64,000 nucleotides of DNA from Flavihumibacter sp. UBA7668 (GTDB lineage Bacteria; Bacteroidota; Bacteroidia; Chitinophagales; Chitinophagaceae): the NCBI RefSeq assembly GCF_002483205.1, contig NZ_DLHM01000007.1, positions 1,181,334-1,245,333 on the forward strand, given 5' to 3'. The translations under genes were made by a program, and so were the position numbers. How positions within the stretch are numbered: position 1 is the stretch's first letter; the number at the start of each line of letters is the position of its first letter. The notes below the pieces were generated by a model that did no database searches, had not been told where the DNA came from, and worked only from the letters and a program-made list of their open reading frames with translations. Positions 16,098-25,385 of the stretch are shown here, piece by piece.

Positions 16098-17087
16098 ATG
16101 AAAGTCGCAGTAGTGGGTGCCACCGGACTGGTAGGTACCAAAATGTTACAGGTTTTGGCAGAACGGAATTTTCCGCTCACAGAATTGATCCCCGTAGCCT
16201 CTGAACGATCCGTAGGTAAAGAAGTTGAGTACCAGGGAAAAAAATTCAAAGTGGTTAGCATGACCGATGCCATCGCCGCCAAACCGGCTGTAGCCATCTT
16301 TTCGGCTGGCGGTAGTACCTCGCTGGAATGGGCTCCAAAGTTTGCCGAAGCAGGCATCACTGTAATTGATAATTCCTCCGCCTGGCGAATGGATCCTACC
16401 AAACCACTGGTTGTTCCTGAACTCAACGCTGATATCCTTACCACCAATGATAAAATCATTGCCAATCCCAATTGCTCAACCATTCAGATGGTAGTAGCAT
16501 TGAATCCACTCCATAAAAAATATGGCATTCAACGACTGGTAGTTTCTACCTACCAGAGTGTTACTGGTACCGGAGTAAAAGCAGTTACCCAATTAATGAA
16601 TGAACGTAGTGGGGTAGAAGGGGAAATGGCGTATAAATATCCCATCGACCTGAATGTAATTCCTCAGATTGATGTGTTTCTTGATAACGGCTATACCAAG
16701 GAAGAAATGAAAATGGTGAATGAAACCAAAAAAATAATGCGTGATGATTCAATCCGTGTAACAGCAACCACCGTAAGAATTCCGGTAATGGGCGGACATT
16801 CAGAAAGCGTGAACGTTGAGTTTTCAAAAGATTTTGATATCAATGAAGTTCGTTCTCTGCTGGCTTCTGCTCCCGGAGTTGTACTGGTAGATGATCCTGC
16901 AAATGCCCAGTATCCCATGCCAAAAGATGCACATGAAAAGGATGAAGTATTTGTTGGACGGCTGCGTCGCGATGAATCTCAGCCGAATACCTTAAACATG
17001 TGGATCGTCAGCGATAATCTCCGCAAAGGCGCAGCAACAAATGCCGTGCAGATTGCAGAATACCTGCTGCAAAAAGGATTATTATAA
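16098..17087 (+). CDS. asd: Aspartate-semialdehyde dehydrogenase
   Basis: This enzyme reduces aspartyl phosphate to aspartate semialdehyde with NADPH, the branch point for Lys, Thr, Met, Ile and diaminopimelate. The NADP-binding motif VVGATGLVG begins at residue 5. The catalytic cysteine is C126 in NPNCSTIQ, and the conserved histidine lies in GGHSESVNVEF. The 329-residue length is standard. It appears monocistronic, with an attenuator upstream and a strong hairpin terminator at 17095-17124. Confidence 0.97.
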   Translation: MKVAVVGATGLVGTKMLQVLAERNFPLTELIPVASERSVGKEVEYQGKKFKVVSMTDAIAAKPAVAIFSAGGSTSLEWAPKFAEAGITVIDNSSAWRMDPTKPLVVPELNADILTTNDKIIANPNCSTIQMVVALNPLHKKYGIQRLVVSTYQSVTGTGVKAVTQLMNERSGVEGEMAYKYPIDLNVIPQIDVFLDNGYTKEEMKMVNETKKIMRDDSIRVTATTVRIPVMGGHSESVNVEFSKDFDINEVRSLLASAPGVVLVDDPANAQYPMPKDAHEKDEVFVGRLRRDESQPNTLNMWIVSDNLRKGAATNAVQIAEYLLQKGLL

Positions 17088-17094
17088 TATTGAA

Positions 17095-17124
17095 GAGCCG
17101 AACCCAACTGCGCAGGTTCGGCTC
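17095..17124. terminator. Terminator between asd and the DUF2461 gene
   Basis: Perfect 10-base arms GAGCCGAACC and GGTTCGGCTC enclose a 10-base loop, followed on the plus strand by ATTTTATCTTTT. It lies between convergent genes and could serve both. Confidence 0.8.
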
Positions 17125-17134
17125 ATTTTATCTT

Positions 17135-17809
17135 TTATTCAAGGCTTCGTTTAATAAAACCAAGCAGCGGTTGCAACGCTTCAAATGCTTTCAGTATTTT
17201 TTTGGTGATGGCGGGATCCGTCAGTTCCTTGTCCGTTAACGGCACCATTGCGATATAACTTTTATAAACGAGATAATCTGCTGCGGGTGATTCCTTATCA
17301 AACCCCTGCGGTACCCGGGATAGTTTCATGCCTTCCCCATCTGATAATCCGCCATAAATCGAGGCGAAAGATTTTGCTTTCAAAATACGTTCAAATTCTT
17401 CTGTATTATAGTCAATCTCCTGTCGAACTTTTTTTAGCTCTGGAGGCATCGGCATATAAATTCCACCACCTGCAAAACTTTTGCCCGGTTCAATATGGAT
17501 ATAGTATCCGCCAGCCAATGCCTTCTTCCCTCCCTCATTTATACTGACTCCAAAATTGGTTTTATAGGGCGATTTGTCTTTGCTAAAACGAACATCCCGG
17601 TTGATGCGGAACATGCATTTTTTAGCCTCCAGATCAGCAATACCGGAATCTTTTTTCGCATGTGCATCAATGATAGATTGTACAAATTCTTCCACATTTT
17701 TTTTCGCAGCATCATATGCTTTGCGATTGGCCTCAAACCAGGTTTTTTCATTGTTTTTTTTCAATCCTTTCAGAAAGGATAAGGTGCTTGTCTGGATCAT
17801 GGTTGTCAT
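17135..17809 (-). CDS. DUF2461 (TIGR02453) family protein
   Basis: The 224-residue protein matches the DUF2461 family: TLSFLKGLKKNNEKTWFEAN at the N-terminus, RINRDVRFSKDKSPYKTNFG in the middle, and a glycine-rich AGGGIYMP segment. The family's biochemical role is not established. The start codon overlaps the stop of the UbiD-family gene (ATGA), so the two are translationally coupled. No signal peptide is seen, so it is probably cytoplasmic. Confidence 0.88.
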   Translation of the reverse strand: MTTMIQTSTLSFLKGLKKNNEKTWFEANRKAYDAAKKNVEEFVQSIIDAHAKKDSGIADLEAKKCMFRINRDVRFSKDKSPYKTNFGVSINEGGKKALAGGYYIHIEPGKSFAGGGIYMPMPPELKKVRQEIDYNTEEFERILKAKSFASIYGGLSDGEGMKLSRVPQGFDKESPAADYLVYKSYIAMVPLTDKELTDPAITKKILKAFEALQPLLGFIKRSLE

Positions 17810-19647
17810 TTTATAACTCTGTATAAACTTCCGCCTTTATCAAAAAGACGATCAATTTTTTTCTCCACACCCGGATCGGTTTCAACTGGGGGTGCATGAT
17901 GTGGTTTGATACGTGCATCAAGAACCATCGGTCCCCGGCATCCCCAGTGTTTATTTACTACAAAAGCATCTATCCCATAAATATCATGTGATGGGTTGCT
18001 TCTTGTAAAGCTGACCCATAACCAGTTTCGGAGGTTGGCAGCTGTAAAGGCTGCGTCATCACACCAAACCAGCAGAGCTAATGTATTTAATTCGGGTATA
18101 GATGGCCGTAAGTAGTCATCCATTTTTTGAATGGCAACGGCAGCTTCCTCGGGGGTTGAATAGGGTGATGTCTGAATCGCAACCACACCCGGCATAACCA
18201 GTTTCGCATCGCGAATAAACGGTATGGCATTTATCTGTTCCGGCACTTCGGTGCAGAGTGTTCGAACCGGATCACCATAGGCTGCAATCACCACTTTACT
18301 GCCTGTATTTAATCCGGTACCTGAATAATCAAGGGTGTCAATAGTGGTATTGGTATAAAAATGGATATCCCTGTCCAGATGAATCCGCTCCAAGAGGAAT
18401 TGAAAAAAAGCCGCTTCATTATGCGTGCTGACCCGGTTCTGGTCATCGGCTGTTATGAACAGGAATTTAGCCAGACTTAACTGCCCGGTTCCCAGCACAT
18501 GATTGGCAATGGTTAGTAATTCTGCCGGTTGTTTGGTGGGCAGATAAGGGGTATACCGTTCACTTCCTACTGCTAACAATAATGGGTGTACCCCTGCAGC
18601 ATCTACTGCATGTACTTCTTTTAATCCTGGTATTTCCTGTGGAATGGCATCACCTGTTATTTCATGGATTAGCTGCCCAAAACTGGTATCCTCTTGCGGT
18701 GGTCGGCCCACTACTGTAAAGGGCCAGATGGCATTTTTCCGCGCATAAACATTACGAACCCGCATCAGTGGGAAATCATGTCGCAGGCTGTAATAACCGA
18801 GGTGATCACCAAAAGGGCCTTCCGGTTTATTTTCTCCGGGATATACTTCTCCGGTTATTACAAAATCTGCATCGGTACTGATGCAAAATCCATCCTGATA
18901 AGCATATCGGAACCTTCGACTTCCCAATAAGCCTGCAAAAGTCATTTCACTCATTCCTTCCGGTAAAGGCATCACTGCTGAAACTGTATGAGAAGGTGGT
19001 CCGCCTGCAAATACAGAAACTTTCAGCGGTTGTCCTTTCCTGTTAGCCCTGGTCTGGTGAACACCGATGCCCCGATGCAGCTGATAATGCAGGCCAATTT
19101 CCTGATCCGTCACATAATCATTTCCGGTTAACTGGATTCTGTACATTCCCAGATTGGCTTTCATTATACCTGGCTGGTCTATATCTTCGGTATATACCTG
19201 TGGCAGGGTAACAAATGCACCTCCATCCATTGGCCAGTGGTGTACCAATGGTAGTTCGCTTATTCGTATCTTTTGGAATAAGACCGGCTTGCTGCGTGGA
19301 TTTCTTAAAGGAAGTGCTTTTAAAGCCGCCATACCTGCACCTGCATACCGAAATGGATGCTTCAGTGCTTTTATGGGATCGTTTTTTAACTGAATTAATT
19401 GCTGAACCTGCTGCAGACTTTCCCGAAACAGAAACCTGCTTCGGTCGAGGGTTCCAAATATATTGGAAGCTGCCCGAAATCGACTTCCCTTTACCTGCTC
19501 AAACAATAAGGCTGGTCCTCCTGCCTCATAAATGCGCAGGTGTATTGCCGCCATTTCCAGATAGGGGTCAACTTCTTCGCGAATCCGAACCAATTGTCCG
19601 TTCCGCTCTAAATCCAATAAGGCTGCTTCCAGAGAATGATAGGCCAT
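17806..19647 (-). CDS. UbiD family decarboxylase
   Basis: UbiD-family enzymes use prenylated FMN to decarboxylate aromatic or unsaturated acids; several Bacteroidota members are annotated for menaquinone synthesis. Family features include AGGPALLFEQVKGSRF near the N-terminus, GIGVHQTRANRKGQPLKVSV, and the EVYPGENKPEGPFGDHLGYY segment with active-site Arg/Glu residues. The open frame reaches 19668, but a TACCTTTG -7 box at 19666-19673 overlaps that ATG. The start at 19647 (MAYHSLEAALLDLE) is therefore preferred, giving 613 residues. The substrate is not determined. Confidence 0.87.
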   Translation of the reverse strand: MAYHSLEAALLDLERNGQLVRIREEVDPYLEMAAIHLRIYEAGGPALLFEQVKGSRFRAASNIFGTLDRSRFLFRESLQQVQQLIQLKNDPIKALKHPFRYAGAGMAALKALPLRNPRSKPVLFQKIRISELPLVHHWPMDGGAFVTLPQVYTEDIDQPGIMKANLGMYRIQLTGNDYVTDQEIGLHYQLHRGIGVHQTRANRKGQPLKVSVFAGGPPSHTVSAVMPLPEGMSEMTFAGLLGSRRFRYAYQDGFCISTDADFVITGEVYPGENKPEGPFGDHLGYYSLRHDFPLMRVRNVYARKNAIWPFTVVGRPPQEDTSFGQLIHEITGDAIPQEIPGLKEVHAVDAAGVHPLLLAVGSERYTPYLPTKQPAELLTIANHVLGTGQLSLAKFLFITADDQNRVSTHNEAAFFQFLLERIHLDRDIHFYTNTTIDTLDYSGTGLNTGSKVVIAAYGDPVRTLCTEVPEQINAIPFIRDAKLVMPGVVAIQTSPYSTPEEAAVAIQKMDDYLRPSIPELNTLALLVWCDDAAFTAANLRNWLWVSFTRSNPSHDIYGIDAFVVNKHWGCRGPMVLDARIKPHHAPPVETDPGVEKKIDRLFDKGGSLYRVIK

Positions 19648-19665
19648 GCGATGTTTTAAAGTGTC

Positions 19666-19673
19666 CAAAGGTA
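19666..19673 (-). promoter_or_regulatory. -7 box TACCTTTG of the UbiD-family gene
   Basis: An exact TAnnTTTG match on the minus strand. It overlaps the most upstream possible ATG and therefore argues for the next start at 19647. Confidence 0.5.
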
Positions 19674-19696
19674 AAACAGAATCGCAGGCAGCTTGT

Positions 19697-20260
19697 TCAT
19701 TTTACTTTTGCCCAGTTTTCACCGCTTTTAATCCGATAGAGGGTCATTTCACTTACCCCATATTTTTCAGCCAACTGACGGATGGTCATGGTGCGGTTCT
19801 TACTGTTTAATGTTTTCTTGATCGAACGCACCTGGGTGGCATTCAGCTTTAAACCGTTTGAACGGTTTGCCTGCACTTTTTTGTAGGCCAGCTTAGCCGG
19901 ACTGCTTTGCTGGTGTTCGATCATTTCTTCCAGTGTAGCCCATTGAAGGTTTTTGATTGAATTGTCTGTTTTGTTATGATTCAGGTGAATTACATAACGA
20001 TGCCTGGGTGATGGCTTCTTCAGGAAGAGTCGGGCAATTTCACGGTGGATATACAATGTTCCGTTATTACCTGGCCGGTGCAGATTTAAGGTTTTGTAAC
20101 CGGTGGTAAGCGAACCGTTCAACAGTTTACCATCCTCGTTAACTTTTTCAGCATAACTGGCAACACGACCGTTGGAGGACAAGGCATACTGTTTGCGAAG
20201 GTGTTTCCATCCCGGAAACTGAAGAGGCTTCCATACTTCGCCAGATATTGATTTAATCAT
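19697..20260 (-). CDS. NUMOD4/HNH endonuclease-like protein
   Basis: The 187-residue protein begins with a NUMOD4-type segment (EVWKPLQFPGWKHLRKQYALS, split at HLRK, then SNGRVASY). An HNH core follows (VIHLNHNKTDNSIKNLQW). The C-terminal helix-turn-helix (RQLAEKYGVSEMTLYRIKSG) probably binds DNA. This is the layout of phage- and intron-associated homing-type endonucleases, here as a free-standing gene between ligA and the UbiD-family gene. No intron, intein or interrupted host gene is visible around it. Whether it is active is unknown. Confidence 0.82.
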   Translation of the reverse strand: MIKSISGEVWKPLQFPGWKHLRKQYALSSNGRVASYAEKVNEDGKLLNGSLTTGYKTLNLHRPGNNGTLYIHREIARLFLKKPSPRHRYVIHLNHNKTDNSIKNLQWATLEEMIEHQQSSPAKLAYKKVQANRSNGLKLNATQVRSIKKTLNSKNRTMTIRQLAEKYGVSEMTLYRIKSGENWAKVK

Positions 20261-20313
20261 CGTACCCTTTTTTTTAAAGTTACGAAAAGATATGCACCAA
20301 AATCATTATGCGT

Positions 20314-22407
20314 TTATTCTCCACCCATCATTTTTATAAAGTCTTCTTCTGTAAGGATTTGAATCTGCGGGATCTTCTTCGCCTTTTCCAGTTTTGACCC
20401 CGCATCGTCCCCTACAACCAGGTAATTCAGCTTACTGCTGACGCCGCTCAGCAGCTTTCCACCGCGGGCTTCCACCATTTCTTCCGCTTCTGTCCGCTTT
20501 AATCGGTTAAGGGTGCCTGTGAAAAGAAAACTTTGTCCGGATAATAACCCGTCTGTCATCGGTGTTTTCTTTTCCGTTTGCATGGTTAGTCCCAATGCTT
20601 CCAGCTCCTTTATCAGCTCTATATTGGCCTGATTCCGGAAAAACAGGTAGATGCTGTTGGCAACCTTCACACCAACATCTTCCAGCGACTGCAATTCTTC
20701 CAGACTCATCCGGCTCAAATCATTCAAATGACTAATACTTTGTGCAAGGGTTTTAGCGGTAGTTTCACCCACATACCGGATTCCCATAGCAAAAATCAAT
20801 CGATGCAGTGGCTGAGTTTTCGATTTTTCAATATTGGTTTGCAGATTGGTGATGGACTTCTCACCAAATCCACCCAACTGCCGCATTTTTTCGTAGGGTA
20901 GGCGATAAATACCCGGTATATCAGACAACCAGCCCAGTTCATAGAATTTCCGCACATTGGCTTCTCCAAAACTCCTGATATCCATGGCATCTTTGGACAC
21001 AAAATGAATAATTCGTTCCACTACCTGAGCCGGACAATCAATATTAATACAACGCCAAACAGCTTCTCCTTCTTCCCTTGCCAGCGTACTGGAACAACGC
21101 GGACAGGCAGAAGGAAATAGTATCGGTTGTTCCTCACCGTTACGAAGTTCTGCCAATGATTTTACTATGTAAGGAATCACATCACCTGCTCTTTCAACCA
21201 GCACGGTGTCTCCAATCATCAGGTCTTTTTCTTTGATCACATCCTCATTGAACAGCGAAATTGAGCCTACTGTAACACCACCAATTGGAACGGGATCAAT
21301 TTTTGCTACGGGTGTTATGGCACCGGTTCTGCCCACCTGAAAATCCACTCCCCGAAGTTTACTGGTAGCTTGCCTTGCTTTGAATTTGTACGCAATGGCC
21401 CATCGGGGGTGATGGGTTGTCATTCCCAATTCATCCTGCAAATCAAGGCTGTTTACTTTAATCACCATACCGTCAATTTCATAGGGCAGATCATCGCGCC
21501 CCGCTTCAAAATCCAGGCAATATTGAATAACATCTTCGATGCCGGTAAATACCTGCTTTTCTTTAGCCGGACTGCGAAAACCGAGCTCCCATAAAAGATC
21601 CAGACTGGAACTGTGTTTTTCCAATGCGGCCGGGGTTTGATTGGCCTGGTCTACATGATAGCTGACATGGTATAAAAAAGCTTCCAGATTTCGACGTCGT
21701 ACTTCTTCAGGATCCTTGATCCGAAGGGATCCTGATGCCGCATTCCGCGGATTGGCAAGTGGTGGCAGATTTTGTTCTGCCAGTTTATCGTTGAAAGCTT
21801 TGAAATGTTTTTTTGTAAGCAATACTTCGCCCCTTATTTCAATTTGTGTAATACCATATTCTGAAAACCTGGCGGATAGGGGTACGGAACGGATCTGACG
21901 TATATTGGTGGTGATATCATCCCCCTGAATGCCATCACCACGGGTAGCTCCCCGCACCAGCAAATCATTTTCATAAATCAGTGAGATGCTTGCTCCGTCA
22001 AATTTTGGTTCAACACAGTATTCAATAGTGGAGGTTTTGGCACCTTCCCGTACACGACGATCCCAATCAATTAGATCCTCCGCATTGTAGGAATTATCCA
22101 ATGATAACATTGGTACCAGGTGATTTACGGTTGGAAAAGCACCATTCAGGGAGTTGGCCACCCGTTGTGTGGGGGAATCGGGCCGAATCAGCTCCGGATT
22201 TGTTTTTTCAATTGCTTCCAGGGCTTTGTATAACTGATCGTATTCGAAATCGGCCAGCAGGGGTGCATCCAGCACGTAATAGCGGTATTCATGAAAACGC
22301 AATACATCCCGCAGTGCTTCCACTTCTGTGGATGGCAGCGAAGGCAAGTTTTGTAAAAAGACAGCAGTTTTGGATTGAAGATCCCTGGTTTGTTGTTCCG
22401 TATACAT
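20314..22407 (-). CDS. ligA: NAD-dependent DNA ligase LigA
   Basis: LigA seals nicks using NAD and is essential for replication. The adenylation lysine is K135 in CVEPKFDG. The OB domain, the four-cysteine zinc finger (CPRCSSTLAREEG, then CINIDCPAQ), tandem helix-hairpin-helices and a C-terminal BRCT domain (about 620-697, SGQSFLFTGTLNRLKR) follow in the usual order. The 697-residue length is standard. It is divergent from the amylase gene across a 70-base region that holds the amylase promoter. Confidence 0.98.
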   Translation of the reverse strand: MYTEQQTRDLQSKTAVFLQNLPSLPSTEVEALRDVLRFHEYRYYVLDAPLLADFEYDQLYKALEAIEKTNPELIRPDSPTQRVANSLNGAFPTVNHLVPMLSLDNSYNAEDLIDWDRRVREGAKTSTIEYCVEPKFDGASISLIYENDLLVRGATRGDGIQGDDITTNIRQIRSVPLSARFSEYGITQIEIRGEVLLTKKHFKAFNDKLAEQNLPPLANPRNAASGSLRIKDPEEVRRRNLEAFLYHVSYHVDQANQTPAALEKHSSSLDLLWELGFRSPAKEKQVFTGIEDVIQYCLDFEAGRDDLPYEIDGMVIKVNSLDLQDELGMTTHHPRWAIAYKFKARQATSKLRGVDFQVGRTGAITPVAKIDPVPIGGVTVGSISLFNEDVIKEKDLMIGDTVLVERAGDVIPYIVKSLAELRNGEEQPILFPSACPRCSSTLAREEGEAVWRCINIDCPAQVVERIIHFVSKDAMDIRSFGEANVRKFYELGWLSDIPGIYRLPYEKMRQLGGFGEKSITNLQTNIEKSKTQPLHRLIFAMGIRYVGETTAKTLAQSISHLNDLSRMSLEELQSLEDVGVKVANSIYLFFRNQANIELIKELEALGLTMQTEKKTPMTDGLLSGQSFLFTGTLNRLKRTEAEEMVEARGGKLLSGVSSKLNYLVVGDDAGSKLEKAKKIPQIQILTEEDFIKMMGGE

Positions 22408-22429
22408 GGCCGTAAAGTTTCAACAAAAT

Positions 22430-22459
22430 TTGGATAGTATCATTTAATGTGTATTTTTA
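22430..22459 (+). promoter_or_regulatory. Promoter of the amylase gene
   Basis: TTG (22430-22432) is followed after exactly 19 bases by TATTTTTA (22452-22459), one base off TAnnTTTG. The palindrome at 22445-22467 covers this -7 region. Confidence 0.5.
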
Positions 22460-22467
22460 ACACATTA
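22445..22467. promoter_or_regulatory. Candidate operator before the amylase gene
   Basis: The palindrome has perfect 8-base arms TAATGTGT and ACACATTA around a 7-base AT spacer. Its 17-base core matches the site at 26239-26255 before susC in 15 positions. Repression or activation by the Nudix-type regulator encoded at 25386 is inferred. Confidence 0.65.
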
Positions 22468-22477
22468 TTGCTTTGCC

Positions 22478-25375
22478 ATGAGAAAGACTGCTTACCTGTT
22501 CTTGCTGCTGTTATCTGTTTGCCGGATTCAGGCACAAATCGTCACAAATCCATTTTTCCCCACCGATGATAAAGGGGTTCATATAATTTTTGATGCCTCC
22601 AAAGGCAATCAGGGATTGCTAAATTATTCAGGTGATATTTATATCCATACCGGAGTAATAACGGATAAGAGTACCAACAGCGGCGACTGGAAATATGTTA
22701 CCACCACCTGGAATACCAATGATGTTGCCGCGCGTATGGTAAAAGGTTCCGGTACAACCTATTCCTTTACTATTCCCAATATTCGAAGCTATTACAATGT
22801 ACCGGCGGGAGAGAAAATTCTAAAAATTGCGATGGTCTTCCGGTCTTATAATCCATCGGGAAATGCGTTGGAAGGAAAAAATTCGGATCTGAGTGTGGAT
22901 CAGGGCAATATTTATTGGGATGTGTATCCAGCAGGGACTGCTGCCGTGCGATATACCAAACCTGCATTTGAACCAAGATTCAAACCATTTTTACTACCAC
23001 AAAATCTGACAGTTGGTTCCACTATTGAAATTGAAGCAAGGAGCACGATTTACCAAAAGCTGGCAATCACCCGGAATGGAGCCCCGCTGGCTACTGAAAA
23101 TAATGATACGATCATAAATTTTACGGCCACCATCCCTTCTGCCGGTGAACATGTTTTTATTGTTACCAATCCGGATAATCCAAGCATTCTGTCGGATACA
23201 TTTCGTGTTTATGTAGCACTTCCAACAACAGAAGCTCCCTTACCGGCAGGTTTGAAGGAAGGCATCAATTATGAAGCCGGGGGTATAGCAGCAACACTGG
23301 TATTAAAAGCACCGGGGAAAACGAGGGTCAATTTATTGGGTGATTTCAATAACTGGGAAGAATCACTCGCCTACCAGATGAATAAAACCCCGGATGGCAA
23401 TCATTTCTGGTTACGGATAACGGGATTGAATCCCAGTACGGAATACGCGTATCAATACCTGGTGGATGGCACTTTAAAAATCGGCGACCCCTATTGTGAA
23501 AAAATACTAGATCCATGGAATGATCCGTTTATTTCTGCTGCAACTTATCCTAACCTAAAGGCCTACCCGACGGGAAAAACGACCGGAATAGTAAGTGTGT
23601 TACAAACCAATGCGCCCGGTTATACCTGGCAGGTACCCAGTTTCCAACGGCCGGCAAAAGAGAAGCTGGTAATCTATGAAGTATTGCTGCGTGATTTTGT
23701 GGAGAAGCATGACTGGACAACCCTTAAAGATTCGATCGGTTATTTCAAAAATCTGGGTGTAAATGCATTGCATCTGATGCCGTTTAATGAATTTGAGGGC
23801 AATAGTAGCTGGGGGTATAATCCTTCTTATTATTTCGCTCCCGATAAATACTACGGACCGAAAAATACACTGAAAGCGTTTATTGATGAGTGTCATAAAA
23901 ACGGAATTGCTGTGGTCATGGACATGGTATTGAATCATTCATTTGGACAATCACCCATGGTTCAATTGTATTTTGATGCGGTCAATAATCGTCCGGCGGC
24001 CAATAATCCCTGGTTTAATCCGGTTGCCAAACATGCTTTTAATGTTGGCTATGATATGAACCATGAAGCAGTTGCGTCCAAGAAATTCTTCAGTGATGTT
24101 TGTTCTTTCTGGTTGCAGGAGTACAAGCTGGATGGCTTCCGTTTTGATTTGTCAAAAGGCTTTACCCAAACCAAAACCTGCGATGATTCGGGGGGCAATT
24201 GTGATGTAAACGGATGGAGTTCCTATGACGCCAGCAGGGTAGCCATCTGGAAAGCCTATTATGATACGCTTCAGCTGAAAGCTCCCGGTTCCTATGTAAT
24301 ACTTGAACACCTGGGATCTAATAATGAAGAAAATGAATTGTCAAATTATGGTATGATGCTTTGGGGAAATATGAATTATAATTTTACCGAAGCAGCCAAG
24401 GGGCAGATCAGCAATTCCAATTTCAGTGGGGCACTTCATACTGTTCGTAACTGGCAAAAGCCACACCTGATCAGTTATATGGAAAGCCATGATGAAGAAC
24501 GTTCCATGGTTAAATGCAAAAATGAAGGCGCCAGTATTGCTGGGTACAATATCCGTGAGGAATCCATCGCGCTAAAAAGAAATGAACTGGCTGCCAGTTT
24601 TTTACTGGCTATACCCGGACCAAAGCTCATCTGGCAGTTTGGAGAGTTGGGCTATGATTTAAGTATCAATTACTGTCCGGATGGCACGGTTAATAATAAT
24701 TGCCGTACAGATCCCAAGCCGATTCGATGGAATTACTACCAGAATGCCGGCAGGGTTCAGTTGAGAAATGTGTACAAAACCATGTTGGAACTTCGGAATA
24801 ATCAATATTTCGAACGATTGTTTATAGCGGGTGAAGTTCAGCATGATCTGGTAAATGCGGTTAAGTGGCTGCGATTAACCAGTGATAGTTCAAAAATTGT
24901 AGTGGTTGGAAATTTCGGTACCAATCAGGCTCCGGTTCAGATCTCCTTTCCTCAGGCGGGTATCTGGTTTGAATTATTCACAGGTGAACCTTTTGCAGCC
25001 ACCGGTAACGCACAAAGCATAAATTTGCCGGCGGGAGGATACAAGGTTTTCCTTAACAGGAATCTGAATGGTAGCCCTCCAACTCCGGTTCGGGACATAG
25101 AAACAACGGATATTTTCCGTTTGAGGATGATGCCCAATCCGGTTCAGGTAAGTTCAATAATCCGTTATGAATTGCCGGAAGCCGGGAAGGTTCAGTTCAC
25201 ATTGATGGATATGAATGGCCGGTCGATAGGAATTATTCCGGTTGGCAACAGGGCTATAGGCGCACATCAAACTCGTCTTGATCCGGCGCTCGTAGGTAGT
25301 TTGCAAAAAGGTATTTATCTTTTGCAATTACAGGTCAATGATAAACGAAAGATAATAAAACTGCTGGTGCAGTAA
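22478..25375 (+). CDS. Secreted GH13 alpha-amylase family enzyme with T9SS tail
   Basis: The enzyme should cleave alpha-1,4-glucans outside the cell. It has a signal peptide (1-19), an N-terminal beta domain (to about 240) and a CBM48-like domain (about 258-345, RVNLLGDFNNWEES). A GH13 barrel spans about 390-780. Catalytic motifs are VVMDMVLNHS, GFRFDLSKG (nucleophile D557), ILEHLG (acid/base E610) and SHDEE (H671, D672). The last 80 residues (MPNPVQVSSIIRYELPEAGK) are a type A sorting domain for type IX secretion. Its place before the regulator and susCDEF suggests the SusG role, but unlike SusG it is not a lipoprotein. Confidence 0.92.
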   Translation: MRKTAYLFLLLLSVCRIQAQIVTNPFFPTDDKGVHIIFDASKGNQGLLNYSGDIYIHTGVITDKSTNSGDWKYVTTTWNTNDVAARMVKGSGTTYSFTIPNIRSYYNVPAGEKILKIAMVFRSYNPSGNALEGKNSDLSVDQGNIYWDVYPAGTAAVRYTKPAFEPRFKPFLLPQNLTVGSTIEIEARSTIYQKLAITRNGAPLATENNDTIINFTATIPSAGEHVFIVTNPDNPSILSDTFRVYVALPTTEAPLPAGLKEGINYEAGGIAATLVLKAPGKTRVNLLGDFNNWEESLAYQMNKTPDGNHFWLRITGLNPSTEYAYQYLVDGTLKIGDPYCEKILDPWNDPFISAATYPNLKAYPTGKTTGIVSVLQTNAPGYTWQVPSFQRPAKEKLVIYEVLLRDFVEKHDWTTLKDSIGYFKNLGVNALHLMPFNEFEGNSSWGYNPSYYFAPDKYYGPKNTLKAFIDECHKNGIAVVMDMVLNHSFGQSPMVQLYFDAVNNRPAANNPWFNPVAKHAFNVGYDMNHEAVASKKFFSDVCSFWLQEYKLDGFRFDLSKGFTQTKTCDDSGGNCDVNGWSSYDASRVAIWKAYYDTLQLKAPGSYVILEHLGSNNEENELSNYGMMLWGNMNYNFTEAAKGQISNSNFSGALHTVRNWQKPHLISYMESHDEERSMVKCKNEGASIAGYNIREESIALKRNELAASFLLAIPGPKLIWQFGELGYDLSINYCPDGTVNNNCRTDPKPIRWNYYQNAGRVQLRNVYKTMLELRNNQYFERLFIAGEVQHDLVNAVKWLRLTSDSSKIVVVGNFGTNQAPVQISFPQAGIWFELFTGEPFAATGNAQSINLPAGGYKVFLNRNLNGSPPTPVRDIETTDIFRLRMMPNPVQVSSIIRYELPEAGKVQFTLMDMNGRSIGIIPVGNRAIGAHQTRLDPALVGSLQKGIYLLQLQVNDKRKIIKLLVQ

Positions 25376-25385
25376 AAACAACAAC

